64,000 bases of DNA from Limnephilus marmoratus (lineage: Eukaryota > Arthropoda > Insecta > Trichoptera > Limnephilidae), in the NCBI GenBank assembly GCA_917880885.1, contig OU862927.1, forward strand, positions 18,989,450 to 19,053,449, written 5' to 3'. The notes beneath the pieces are model-generated. The model was not told the DNA's origin and searched no databases. It saw only the letters and a list, made by a program, of their open reading frames with translations. The position numbers and the translations under genes were made by a program. Position 1 is the stretch's first letter, and every line of letters starts with the position of its first letter. This document shows, piece after piece, positions 55,326 to 64,000 of this stretch.

Positions 55326-55589
55326 CCTTCACCCTTCCTCTGCCAGTTCCATACCTCACTGCCTACATAAGCGTAGGTACCAGCGCTCTATTGTGCACTG
55401 CTACCTTTGCTTCTTTGGAGAGTTTTTTGTTGGCGCCAACGGCATTCAGTCATCCATTAATGGAGTTATCTGCATTCACCCTTCTTTCAAGACAATATGC
55501 AATCAAATATTGAAAATTTTCTTTTCTAAGTGTCAATTTTCCTATTTATACAAAGAGTAGATAGAGACTTATTCAATCTTCTGAACTTT
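55326..55589. other. short unassigned stretch
   Basis: Two overlapping ORFs (55292-55513 and 55303-55560) start inside the SINE tail and have no recognisable domain. Confidence 0.35.
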
Positions 55590-55760
55590 TATACAAAATT
55601 TATCATTGAAGACGAAGATAACAATAATCACCTCTCGTATAACCGGGACGTGCGCGTTTACCAATTCCGCCATTGCGACCATTATCTTTATCTGTTTTTC
55701 TGTGCCTTGTTCTCTTTCATATTTTCGTTTAGATTATTATTGTTATTTTCTTCTATAATT
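55590..55760 (+). repeat. SINE-B copy
   Basis: GAAGACGAAGATAACAATAA then, after the remains of a tRNA-like head, GCGACCATTATCTTTATCTG and TTCTCTTTCATATTTTCGTTTAGA split by one base run. It ends in a TA-rich microsatellite. Confidence 0.65.
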
Positions 55761-55934
55761 ATATATATATATATTTTTTTAAAATTTTTTTATTTACAAA
55801 AGAATACATAAATTATAATATATTTTTTACAATAATTAATTACATAATACATGTATATGATGTACCCCCATAAATAAGCAGGGCTTGTGTGTATGGGGGG
55901 TGTTATAATATTGGTTCAATTTATTATTTTTTAT

Positions 55935-56053
55935 TCAGTTCAAATTTTCAGTGTAATTTTTTAGCAGAGTTTTAAATTTTTTTATGTTTCTGTTCAGGTT
56001 TCTGATTTTTTCAGGTAGTGAATTAAAAAATTTAACTCCGAGATATTTATACA
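55935..56053 (-). pseudogene. non-LTR retrotransposon, last 38 codons of ORF2
   Basis: The frame YKYLGVKFFNSLPEKIRNLN ... FKTLLKNYTENLN ends in a stop. (G)VK.(F/Y)N.LP..I..L....FK..L. is the usual C-terminal string of jockey/R1-type ORF2. The AT-rich DNA at 55800-55934 would be its 3' UTR. Confidence 0.65.
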
Positions 56054-56095
56054 CGAGCTTTTACCCGCAACTTCGCTTGCATGGTTTTAGGGGAA

Positions 56096-56765
56096 AATCT
56101 ATATATATAAAAATCAAAATATGCTAGCATCTGGGTTTGTAGTTCCCGGCGTGCGTTGCTGTGTCACTTAATAAAGATATTGTTTCTCCTTACGTGGCCT
56201 TTCCCTTCGTCTTCCGCATCTTCTTCCCCACACGCGTTCCCACTCTGCCTTCTCCGCTTTCCCTCTCCCCACTCCCCTCTCCCGCTTCCCCCGTCCCACG
56301 AACCCCCATCCCGATTTCCCCTCCTACCACTCGTCTCCGCACCCTTCCAAGTTACCCTTTTCCCCCTCCCCGGATGAAAGGTTTAACAATGCATAATTTC
56401 ATGATGCCAGAGCTCACCATTGTATACAGAAACCATCGCGGGCATCCACACATCAAATCCCCAAAGTTTCATCGCAATCGGATGAACGGTTTAGCAATGC
56501 GTAATTTCATGATGCCAGAGCTCACTATTGTATACAGAAACCATCGCGGGCATGCACACATTGCACACATCAAATCCCCAAAGTTTCATCGCAATCGGAT
56601 GAACGGTTTAGCAATGCGTAATTTCATGATGCTAGAGCCCACTTTTATATATAGAAACCATCGCGGGCATGCGCACATCAAATCCCCAAAGATTCATTGC
56701 AATCGGATGAATGGTTTAGCAATGCATAGAGGACATACAAACATTTTTAGATTTTTTTATATATA
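56096..56765 (+). repeat. GR repeat containing a 108-bp tandem array
   Basis: After CCCGGCGTGCGTTGCTGTGT comes a pyrimidine-rich tract (56200-56370), then units beginning GGATGAA(A/C)GGTTTA at 56372, 56480, 56597 and 56705. Spacing is 108, 117 and 108 bp. Each carries CATGATGCCAGAGCTC, ATACAGAAACCATCGCGGGC and CATCAAATCCCCAAAG. A multiple-of-three period keeps a 213-codon ORF open, which I attribute to the repeat. Confidence 0.85.
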
Positions 56766-56859
56766 TAGATTGAAGATTGATGGGAATAACCTTCAAAAGT
56801 GACAAAAAGGGAGTTTTTCTTATAAAAAAATTATACAAAATTTTATTCCAAGAGTAATG

Positions 56860-57095
56860 AAATTTTTCGAATTTGACCTTCAAAAATAAGGTAACTGTTT
56901 ACACGATGTTTCGCAAAACCACCTTATCCTCTTTTACCACCCTTTACAGCAGAATTTTGTTACTTCTTGATGAAATTTTGCATACTTGACATTCAATGTA
57001 AGAGGAAAAAATGAATGTCTAAATTTGATTTCGAAAAACTCTGTGTAAAGCTATGTTGTAAAGCCGGGGCAACGCCGGAGACTTCAGTTAGCGTC
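56860..57095 (+). repeat. F repeat, diverged
   Basis: AATTTTGCATACTTGACATTCA, broken by changes, AAGAGGAAAAAATGAATGTC, AAAACTCTGTGTAAAGCTA and CCGGAGACTTCAG match the 3' half of 48051-48405. Confidence 0.55.
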
Positions 57096-57194
57096 GTATA
57101 TTATTTATATTTATGAATTATTAGCACATACGGTGATGTGGATTAACCAAAAATTAAAATTTGGTAGAAAGCGGTAACTTTGTGGTTTGACGTA

Positions 57195-57935
57195 TTCTTC
57201 TTCTTTGGGTGCCGTATCAGGTCCCCCCGACGTTGGCGATCACTCTTGAAAATGTCTCTCTGTCTTGCGCTGCCCGGAATAGCTCCTCCACACTTCTAAT
57301 GCCGGTCCACTCTCGTACATTACGCAGCCAAGACATTTGTCTCCTACCAGGCCCATTTTCAATATTAAATGGAGCAAGTGATACTTCTCCCCTCAAGGTA
57401 TATGACCCAGATATGTAATTTTCTTGATTTTTATTAATGTAAGCAGTTCTCTATCTGCTCTAGCCCGCCTGAGAATTTCTATGTTGGTGATCATGTCGGT
57501 TCATGGGACCTTGAGCATTCTCCAGTGAAGCCACATTTCAAAAGCCTCTAACCTATTCATGGTATTTACTTTCAAGGTCCATGTTTCACATCCATACAGC
57601 AAGACCGACCACACATAACATTTTAGCATACTCTGCCTTAGTTTTAAGCTGATATTGTCATTGCAGAAGAGGGATTTCATTTTAATGAAAGCAGTTCTTG
57701 CTGCTTCAATTCTGCACCTAACCTCTACATCTGGGTCAAGAGTCTCCGTGAGAATAATGCAGAGGTATCTAAATCTTTCCACCTCTTCGACATTGCAACC
57801 ATTTAACTGTATTATTGATTCAGAGTGATCTAGTCGCCCAAATGTCATCTATTTAGTTTTATCGACGTTGATTGTTAGGCCCAGTTGCTCACCAGCATTA
57901 TTAACAAGATTAATTAGGTCTAATTTGACGTATTA
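57195..57935 (-). pseudogene. RTE-like LINE C-terminal region, longer copy
   Basis: From 57848 downward: VEEVERFRYLCIILTETLDP, VRCRIEAARTAFIKMKSLF, LRQSMLKCYVWSVLLYGCET and WTLKVNTMNRLEAFEMWLHW, then frame changes into the same tail as 4141-4595, ending near a (TTC)n run. Upstream of 57848, QLGLTINVDKTK remains readable after a stop. The YLG box is altered to YLC. 5'-truncated and dead. Confidence 0.88.
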
Positions 57936-58736
57936 ATGAAATAAAACAGTTACTTTGTTTACAACTCGAAAATTATATAATTTATTACGACCGACATGTT
58001 TTGCTTAACACGAGAATGTCATAGTTAAACAGGTGCATTCCAAAAGCGAAATGTACAAATTTACAAATTGTTGGGCACGAGTTTGGCGTGACTCCTGCCT
58101 GTGCACGGGTTAGATTTGATATAAAGCATGCAGCAAGATTACATACATACATCAACATGTACTCTGTAAAACTTCTCGCATCGCTTGGCAAAAATATCAG
58201 CAATAGAAAGCGTCAGGTGGTAACTGAAAAAACCCAACCCTGAACGGAGTGATCTCGGGTAAGAAAAACCCATTATTGTGATATAAAGAATCACGGGATA
58301 GTAAATCACCCCTTAACATCTCTCAGGTGAAGGGCATTGGAAGACCCCATCACGTCCTAGAAAGTGTTTTATGGACCAGACGTGTTCTTACATCAGTACA
58401 TGTCTTCACGTTTGTAAATCGTAAAAGAGTAGAAAGCTAAGTATTCCCACGACTATGATAACCCCAGAGGTCGTTGTTTAGAGGGGTCTTTAACAATCTT
58501 TGAATATAACACGTTAGAGGAAAGATATCAAATCGTGACTTGCAAAATCCAATAGAACATGTTGAATATTTTTCATGAAAAAAAAATAAAAATACGTACT
58601 TATTGTTGGTGCCTAGTATTGATCCTTTCCTAATTTAATTCTTGTTTACAAATACTTGTTTTAAGTACCTGCCTTATGCCAACTAAGAACAATCATGTGT
58701 CATTAATTGGAAATTAAAAGTCATCCCGTAAACAAC
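57936..58736. other. intergenic DNA with a decayed hammerhead-like motif
   Basis: Apart from the motif at 57988-58026, no repeat end or gene was recognised. A 72-codon minus-strand ORF (58203-57985) overlaps that motif and has no domain. Confidence 0.4.
57988..58026 (-). ncRNA. degenerate hammerhead-like motif
   Basis: On the minus strand, CTATGACA stands where CTGANGA is expected, then a weak helix II region, AAAAC, the palindrome ACATGT and C (GUC triplet). Flanking AATAAATTATATAAT resembles the AT-rich arm at 10250. Probably a decayed relative of the 10302-10340 motif. Confidence 0.35.
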
Positions 58737-59138
58737 CAAGGGCGGATTTAGGGGGGGCACGTGCCCCCCCCAGACGGTATTTTTGGGTACTGTGGAGATG
58801 CCATTACAGTGCATACTTAGAAGCTAAAACTGTCTTTTTTAAACATTTAAGTTCTCGATTCTTTTGACACTTTCATAAACCTTCCTATATATACTTGAAC
58901 TTGTAGAAATAAACTTGAAGTATGACACTTCAAGTTTATTTCTAACAGTAATTGTTGATTTTTTTGCGCGTCCGCCCGTTGTGCTCCCCCCCATAAAAAA
59001 ATCCTAACAGCAATTGTTGATTTTTTTGCCCGTCCGCCCCTTGTGCCCCCCCTCAGGAAAAATCCTAACAGTAATAGTTGATTGTTTTGCCCGTCCGCCC
59101 CTTGTGCCCCCTCAGAAAAAATCATGGATCCGCCCTTG
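58737..59138. mobile_element. hAT-like MITE with internal 67-bp tandem repeats
   Basis: Ends CAAGGGCGGATTTA and the inverted TGGATCCGCCCTTG. Flanks TAAACAAC (58729-58736) and TAAACATC (59139-59146) match at 7 of 8 bases, an 8-bp duplication with one change. Three units of about 67 bp (58945-59125) repeat AATTGTTGATTTTTTTGC, CGTCCGCCCCTTGTGCCCCC and AAAATCCTAACAG. No transposase. Confidence 0.82.
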
Positions 59139-60799
59139 TAAACATCTATTGTGTGTGTGATTACGAAGTACCTTGTACAACCGTGTCGCCATAAATGCCA
59201 TCATGAGCTCGCGATTTTGCGATAGTTAAAGTAATTGAACCAGCAAAATTGAGACAAGCGAAAGAAAATATAAGGTAAGTCAGCATCTTTGACTTGACCC
59301 ATTCTTTACGCTTTGCGGTGCGGCGGTGACTCTTGCACGTCCCCAACAGATACAATTTATCCCATCAACTAAGGAAACAAAATCAAGGAAGAATTCAAAT
59401 AATCTCCTCAAGAAATTGTTGTATATTGTGTTTACTTACCAAATCAATATTTTGAATTAATTAAAGTGATTTTATGGTATTAAATCGCCAAACCTCACTC
59501 AAGCACAATTCCTGTAAAATCGTTCAAACAGAGAGCTTTGAAAATCCATTAGCCGAAACGTAAGAACTTTGTTATTTGAGCTTCTACCGGCCCTTGAAGT
59601 TTGATAGATTCCTTCGATAATAATAATATTATACACAATACCTACCCATAGGAAAGTCCTCCACTCGATGATGTGGGGTACGCAAGATAGGCTTTAGGGT
59701 AAATTAATATTCACGACTCTGAGAATGTCTTCAAAGAAATAAGGCTTCAAAGTAGGTTAGTAATTTGTTCGATTGTAGAGCTTCATTCGCATGAGGAGTC
59801 TAAAAGAGGTTTTTGCCGTTCTGTTTTGAATCGATTTTAACCAATCTATACGAGGTAGACAACAATTTATCGTTAAGTGACTACTAAAACTCGATAGTCT
59901 GAAGTTAGCCACAGAGTACACCACTAATTTTCATCAACGGTTGATATATTTTGAATAATTCAAATGTATAGGTATAATTAATAATAATAATTGTAAATAT
60001 TTGACTGAGCTTAGCGAATTCCTGTGTTAATGTTTGGCATTTAAACTGTCTGTAAATTTGTTTGTGGGTTCCGTTTCCGGTTCAGGTTGGTGGCCGTGTT
60101 GGATACGATCTATTTATTCCGCCAGAATTTACTTGAGCGTGGATTCTATGACTTAACTGTCAAATCGGAATAATCAATATTATGGCCTAAAATCAAAATA
60201 ATCAATACAAACCTATCTGCTTGAAGAAAGTTTAATAAAAGAATTGTCATTGTCATGTAACGTTTCTTTGGACGAATGGTATAAGTCTACTGTGCAGATA
60301 AGTCCTAGTTATATAAGTAGCAAATTTGATGATCTTGACAATCCAAACCCTCTCTTTTAGTCGCTAAAATGTGTTTTGGATAACTTCTCAAACCGTACAA
60401 TGATAAATAATACCTATTGTTCTTAATGTTTACCTCAGTTTCTTTCAAGCGGGGAGTCCATCTCGTGAAACATGTATCAATGGCTAAAGGATATTTTGTA
60501 TGTTTTGTTTTGAAGACTTAGGACAAATAATTTTAGCGGAGAATGCTTTACAAACTAAGTAAGGAATGAAGTTGTTTGAGAAAGTCACGAAGTATTTTCA
60601 GTTATGTCATTGATAGATTATGGTTTTATTTTGTCAATAAATTTGTGAGCATGAAAGGTCGGAAGAGAGATTTTATACGCCGAAAGTTACTTCTTGAAAT
60701 CATATTGACATTTGAAAGATTTGAAAAAAAATATTTGCAGTTCTCTGAAACTCAAATATCTAAAATCAAACACATGCAATCTAAAATCTTATCCATCTT
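59139..60799. other. intergenic DNA with one candidate exon
   Basis: Mostly AT-rich and unique. Holds the signal-peptide-like ORF at 59161-59355. An ORF at 60576-60896 (lysine-rich) shows no domain. CCGTTTCCGGTTCAGG near 60068 is not matched by a partner. Confidence 0.4.
59161..59355 (-). CDS. candidate first exon with signal-peptide-like start
   Basis: Within this minus-strand ORF an internal Met (near 59290) opens MLTYLIFSFACLNFAGSITL, a hydrophobic stretch with small residues at the end, as in secretory signal peptides, followed by HDGIYGDTVVQ. CAAG/GTACTT near the end could be a splice donor. No family is recognised and the feature may be chance. Confidence 0.28.
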   Translation of the reverse strand: MYLLGTCKSHRRTAKRKEWVKSKMLTYLIFSFACLNFAGSITLTIAKSRAHDGIYGDTVVQGTS

Positions 60800-61215
60800 T
60801 TCTAAAATCATCCCCACTAATCTATATAAATCAAAATCAAAACAGGTTTGTTTCTTGATTTGTATGTATATGTGTATGTCCGCTATGCGTTGCTAAACCA
60901 TTCATCCGATTGCGATGAGATTTTGGGGATTTGATGTGTGCATGCCCGCGATGGTTTCTGTATACAATAGTGAGCTCTGGCATCATGAAATTTTGCATTA
61001 CTAAACCGTTCAACCGATTGTGATTAAAATTTGGGGATTTATAGGGAGGAGTGTGGAGAGGGGAGTGGGGAGGGGAGTGGGGAGGCGGTAGAGGAGAGAG
61101 TGAGGAGGGGGGCGAAGGGGTGGCGGTAGGGGTTGGGGAAGGGGAGATTTAAGGGTAGGGGAGGGTGGAGGGGATTGGGGGAGGGGGGAGGGGGGAGGGG
61201 AAAAAGGGGAACCGG
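60800..61215 (-). repeat. GR repeat with purine tract, minus orientation
   Basis: ATCTATATAAATCAAAATCA, CTATGCGTTGCTAAACCATT, TGATGTGTGCATGCCCGCGA, GTGAGCTCTGGCATCATGAA, then a G-rich purine tract of about 170 bp (61040-61210). It is the inverse of the 56096 copy with a single 108-bp unit. Confidence 0.75.
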
Positions 61216-61219
61216 GGAA

Positions 61220-61500
61220 TTGGGAAGGGTGTTTTTATTACATGAATACCGCACAAGAGTCCGAACTGCCCCCGTCTGGAGCCAGTGAGACTATGGCATC
61301 CCCAATTGGGGTATGTTGTGAGGCTAAAGGTAGTGGGGAGGGAAGGACATAGGGAAGAGAAAGGTGGGGAAGGGGTGTGGATGGGAGGGGGGAAGGGGTA
61401 CTCGGAAGGGTGTGGATGGGAGGGGGAGGAGGGGAACTCGGGAGCGGGCAGGGGAACTAAAAGCCGCCCGTAGGGCCTAGCTGCAAAAACGTGCAGAGCG
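61220..61500 (-). mobile_element. SINE-A, truncated, fused to a second purine tract
   Basis: ACATGAATACCGCACAAGAG, CCCCAATTGGGGTATGTTGT and AAGGTAGTGGGGAGGG (to about 61370) are inverted SINE-A. The sequence then changes to repeated GGGTGTGGATGGGAGGGG units of GR type, so the SINE probably inserted into, or recombined with, a GR purine tract. Confidence 0.7.
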
Positions 61501-61639
61501 GGTTTTTATCTGCTAGTAATTAATAAAATCGATACCTTTATTTCAGTCCTAGAGAAATCAATATCTTTTTTCTGCACTATCATGCAATTTTTTTGATCTT
61601 ATCGAATAATATTGGAAATACCTAAAATTGAAATATGAG

Positions 61640-61740
61640 ACAAATGACTGAAATTAACGAGGTCTCAGTAGCTCAGTGGTAGTGTTGTCCCGCTAAAACA
61701 GAGGTGCTGGGTTCGATCCTAATTGCGATCGTTTCCACGT
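61640..61740 (+). repeat. SINE-B-like tRNA head
   Basis: GGTCTCAGTAGCTCAGTGGT and GAGGTGCTGGGTTCGATCCT are A- and B-box regions. AGTGTTGTCCCGCTAAAACA lies where the anticodon arm would be. The ends do not form an acceptor stem, so it is a SINE head, not a tRNA gene. Confidence 0.65.
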
Positions 61741-61789
61741 GTGTTTCATGAGTCATTTCATCATATTAATATTACCTTCTTTTTTATCA

Positions 61790-61955
61790 TTAGCTCCACA
61801 CAGGAGGCCCTAAAAAAAAAATAATTTCCCTCAGGGCCAATATCATCTTTGGAGATGCTGTGTGATGGGTATTTTTAGAAAAATGAAGGAGAAAACGTTC
61901 TGGGAAGGAAAAGAGTAAGAGGGGTTGGTAGGAATCTGAGGGTGATATAAGACAG
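61790..61955 (-). mobile_element. LT repeat, truncated, minus orientation
   Basis: TTAGCTCCACACAGGAGGCC, AATAATTTCCCTCAGGGCCA, GATGCTGTGTGATGGGTATT, TTCTGGGAAGGAAAAGAGTA and GGTTGGTAGGAATCTGAGGG. Confidence 0.78.
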
Positions 61956-62124
61956 ACTAATAATGTACAAATCGTCCTGTTGCTTGTAAAAGTTAACTAA
62001 GCATCCTTGAGATGATTATCAAACGAAAATGGCGCTGTAGAAATCATCCAAACATTATGATTAAACTTTACATTCATTAATCTCTTCTCTACATCTCTAT
62101 CTCTACATCTCTACATATTATAAA

Positions 62125-62360
62125 TTAAAGCCCCCGCGTTGTCTGTCTGTCTGTCTGTTCGCGATAAAGTCGAAAACTACTGAACGGATTTTTATGCGGT
62201 TTTCACCGATAGAGTGTTTCGTGAGGAAGGTTTAGGTATGTAATTGTCAAGGATTTGTGTAAATTGGTTGAAACATAACGATAATTGTTAGAAGTGTCGG
62301 AAAAAGTCAAGCCACCTGGTAGCTTTCATCGAAAACGCTGCCTAATCCTTTTGGGATATA
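62125..62360 (+). repeat. F repeat
   Basis: CGTTGTCTGTCTGTCTGTCT, TTCGCGATAAAGTCGAAAAC, TACTGAACGGATTTTTATGC, GTTTTCACCGATAGAGTG and GTGAGGAAGGTTTAGGTATG match 48051-48405. Confidence 0.65.
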
Positions 62361-62369
62361 ACAAACAGT

Positions 62370-62430
62370 GGCGTAGCTAGCATGGGTGGCACCCGGGGCG
62401 GAAAACGTGGTGTCACCCCCCCCCCCCCCC
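62370..62430. other. possible left end of a hAT-like element
   Basis: CAGTGGCGTAGCTAGCATGG followed by GGCACCCGGGGCGG and a C run resembles the GGCGTAGCCAGG ends at 9864. No inverted partner is visible before the window ends, so it may extend beyond it. Confidence 0.4.
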
Positions 62431-62569
62431 ATTAAATTCAATTCATTAAGAAATTCAAAACAAAAATTTCGACCTCATATAAAAACATTACTAGCTAGTC
62501 AAATTTGTAAACAAAACAACACATTTTTTTGGGATCCCGACCGACCGAGCCATAGAGCTACAAATAAGA

Positions 62570-63935
62570 GAGTTCCGAGTGGAGTCTTCATTTCTAATAT
62601 GCTGCAAAATTCTGAAGAAAATCAATTACTGGCGTGAAAACATCATTTTAACAACCCATATTTAAGTTAAAACCCGGCTTTGTGTTCTGAGTGTAACGAT
62701 AAAATTTCAATTGTGAAATAGTAAAGGTGTAAGTCCTCAGCTTTAATTATGAATGCACGCAATACACAAAAATGGTTTTCCTCCGTTCTTTGCAGCACAT
62801 AGTCTGCAACTTTCAAATCTTGCACGTGGATCTCGAAAATGTTTTCCTTTGAAATTTCATTTGAAACTCTGTTCATCTGCGGACCCATTTCGAAGGAAGC
62901 CATTTCTGAGCCACTATTGCAAGATATTTCCCGAGTTGCAAGATATGAAAGTTTTAGACTACGTGCTGCAAATACCAGAGGAAAACCATTTTCATGTTAT
63001 GGGTGTAGTTTTAACTAAAACGAGTTACCGAATATTATAATTCATATTATTTGTTATTATATTTTATGTTATTTTATACTATTTGCTATTATACATTATA
63101 TCTATGTACAAAGAAATGGAAATAAATAAAGTTAAAAAAAAAAACAAAAAACAGATTCACTCTTAAATTTAAACCAGTTTTGAAATAATTAATAAGGTTT
63201 AATTTTAATTTAAGCCGGTGAACTCTTACCAGATTAATTCTTAAGTTACAAGTCTTGTATTCATAATTTCAAAAAAATATTAGGAAACCATCCCCATTTT
63301 CCAAGTGCAGTTAAAAAAATCAAGTTGCAAACTATGTGGTGCAAAAATCTGAAGAAAACCATTTTTGAGTTCTGGATGCAGTTTTGAACCCGGGGAAGCG
63401 CACACAGAAAGTTAAAATCAGTTTTATTCTCCAAATGCAGGATAAATTTCGAAACCGTTCTAAAGTTCCCAGTGGAGTCTTAATTCTAATATGCTGCAAA
63501 ATTCTGAGGAAAATCATTTGCTGGCGTGAAAATATAATTTTAACAACCCATTATTAAGTTAAAACCAGTTTTGTGTTCAGAGTGTAACGATAAAATTTCA
63601 ATTGTGAGATAGTAAAGGTGTAAGTCCCCAGCTTTAATTATTAATGCACGCAGTACACGAAAATGGTTTTACTCCGATCTTTGTAACCCATATCCTTCAA
63701 CTTTCTAATCTTGCACGTGGAATTCGAAAATGGTTTCCTTTGAAATTTCATTTGTAACTCTGTTCATCTGCGGACCCATTTTGAAAGAAACCATTACTGA
63801 GTTCTACTATTGCAAGATATTCCCCGAGTTGCAAGGTATGAAAGTTTCAAACTATGTGCTGCAAATATCGGAGGAAAACCATTTTCGTGTTATGGGTGTA
63901 GTTTTAATTAAAACGAGTTAGCCGAATACAGATTC
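62570..63935. repeat. tandem duplication built of alternately inverted modules
   Basis: About 460 bp starting with GGAGTCTTCATTTCTAATAT at 62580 recurs from about 63474 (period about 890 bp). Within each copy, a module read as TGGTTTTCCTCCGTTCTTTG (62772, and again near 63664) reappears inverted 170-180 bp further on as GTGCTGCAAATACCAGAGG then AAAACCATTTTC (62960-62992, and near 63856-63888). A further forward module is at 63320-63370. The structure continues to the window edge. Its short ORFs are repeats of each other, without a known domain. Confidence 0.75.
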
Positions 63936-64000
63936 AATCTTAAATTGAAACCAGTTTTGAGATGTGCTTAAAATTTGAGTTGCACACCGTACGCTCCAAA

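Noticed and set aside
56161..56802. 213-codon ORF, the longest in the window
   Set aside because: It is made of a pyrimidine tract plus 108-bp tandem units, with no known domain.
60576..60896. 106-codon lysine-rich ORF
   Set aside because: Composition follows the AT-rich DNA and the end runs into a GR repeat; no domain.

Overview
This window reads as a repeat-rich nuclear contig from an arthropod, most likely an insect. It is AT-rich, has no operon-like gene packing, and is filled with non-LTR retrotransposon tails, tRNA-derived SINEs, Penelope debris and small inverted-repeat DNA transposons. I cannot name the species. No rRNA gene, CRISPR array or bacterial gene is visible, and every tRNA-like sequence is a SINE head.

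One host gene is recognisable: a Ca2+/calmodulin-dependent protein kinase kinase (CaMKK) homologue on the minus strand. Two consecutive exons (21626-21482, then 14315-14131) encode the middle of the kinase domain and join in phase across a 7.2-kb intron full of transposons. A less certain exon-like block lies upstream (22234-22125). A degenerate copy of the 3' end of the second exon sits about 150 bp downstream (14045-13980). The N-lobe and the rest of the C-lobe were not found.

Repeat families, named here for cross-reference. SINE-A: about 415 bp, tRNA-like head, conserved body ending near GGTATTCATGT plus poly(A); more than ten copies. SINE-B: tRNA-like head, tail close to TCATATTTTCGTTTAGATTA. 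SINE-C: tRNA-like head, about 200 bp; two copies. LT: a repeat that shares the 3' tail of a CR1/jockey-group LINE but not its ORF. GR: a repeat with a long homopurine/homopyrimidine tract beside a GAGCTCTGGCAT motif. F: an interspersed repeat containing CTACTGAACGGATTT and ending near CCGGGGACTTCAG.

Layout. 1-9 kb: mariner-like MITE with a nested insertion, RTE-like LINE tail, GC-rich Harbinger-like MITE, LINE tail, Penelope debris. 9.8-11 kb: hAT-like MITE with 8-bp target duplication. 13-22 kb: hairpins, CaMKK exons, SINEs and several hammerhead-ribozyme-like motifs. 22.7-29.8 kb: a complete, apparently young LTR retrotransposon with no recognisable gag-pol. 30-36 kb: SINEs, a GC-rich promoter-like block, and a three-level transposon nest. 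38-58 kb: LINE fragments, 56-bp and 24-bp tandem arrays, a solo LTR with 4-bp target duplication. 58.7-64 kb: hAT-like MITE, purine-rich repeats, and a tandem structure of alternately inverted modules.

The most notable material is the set of hammerhead-like motifs with self-complementary helix-III sequences, one lineage of which lies next to a Penelope GIY-YIG endonuclease fragment; the non-autonomous LTR element; and the divergent, partly duplicated CaMKK exon.
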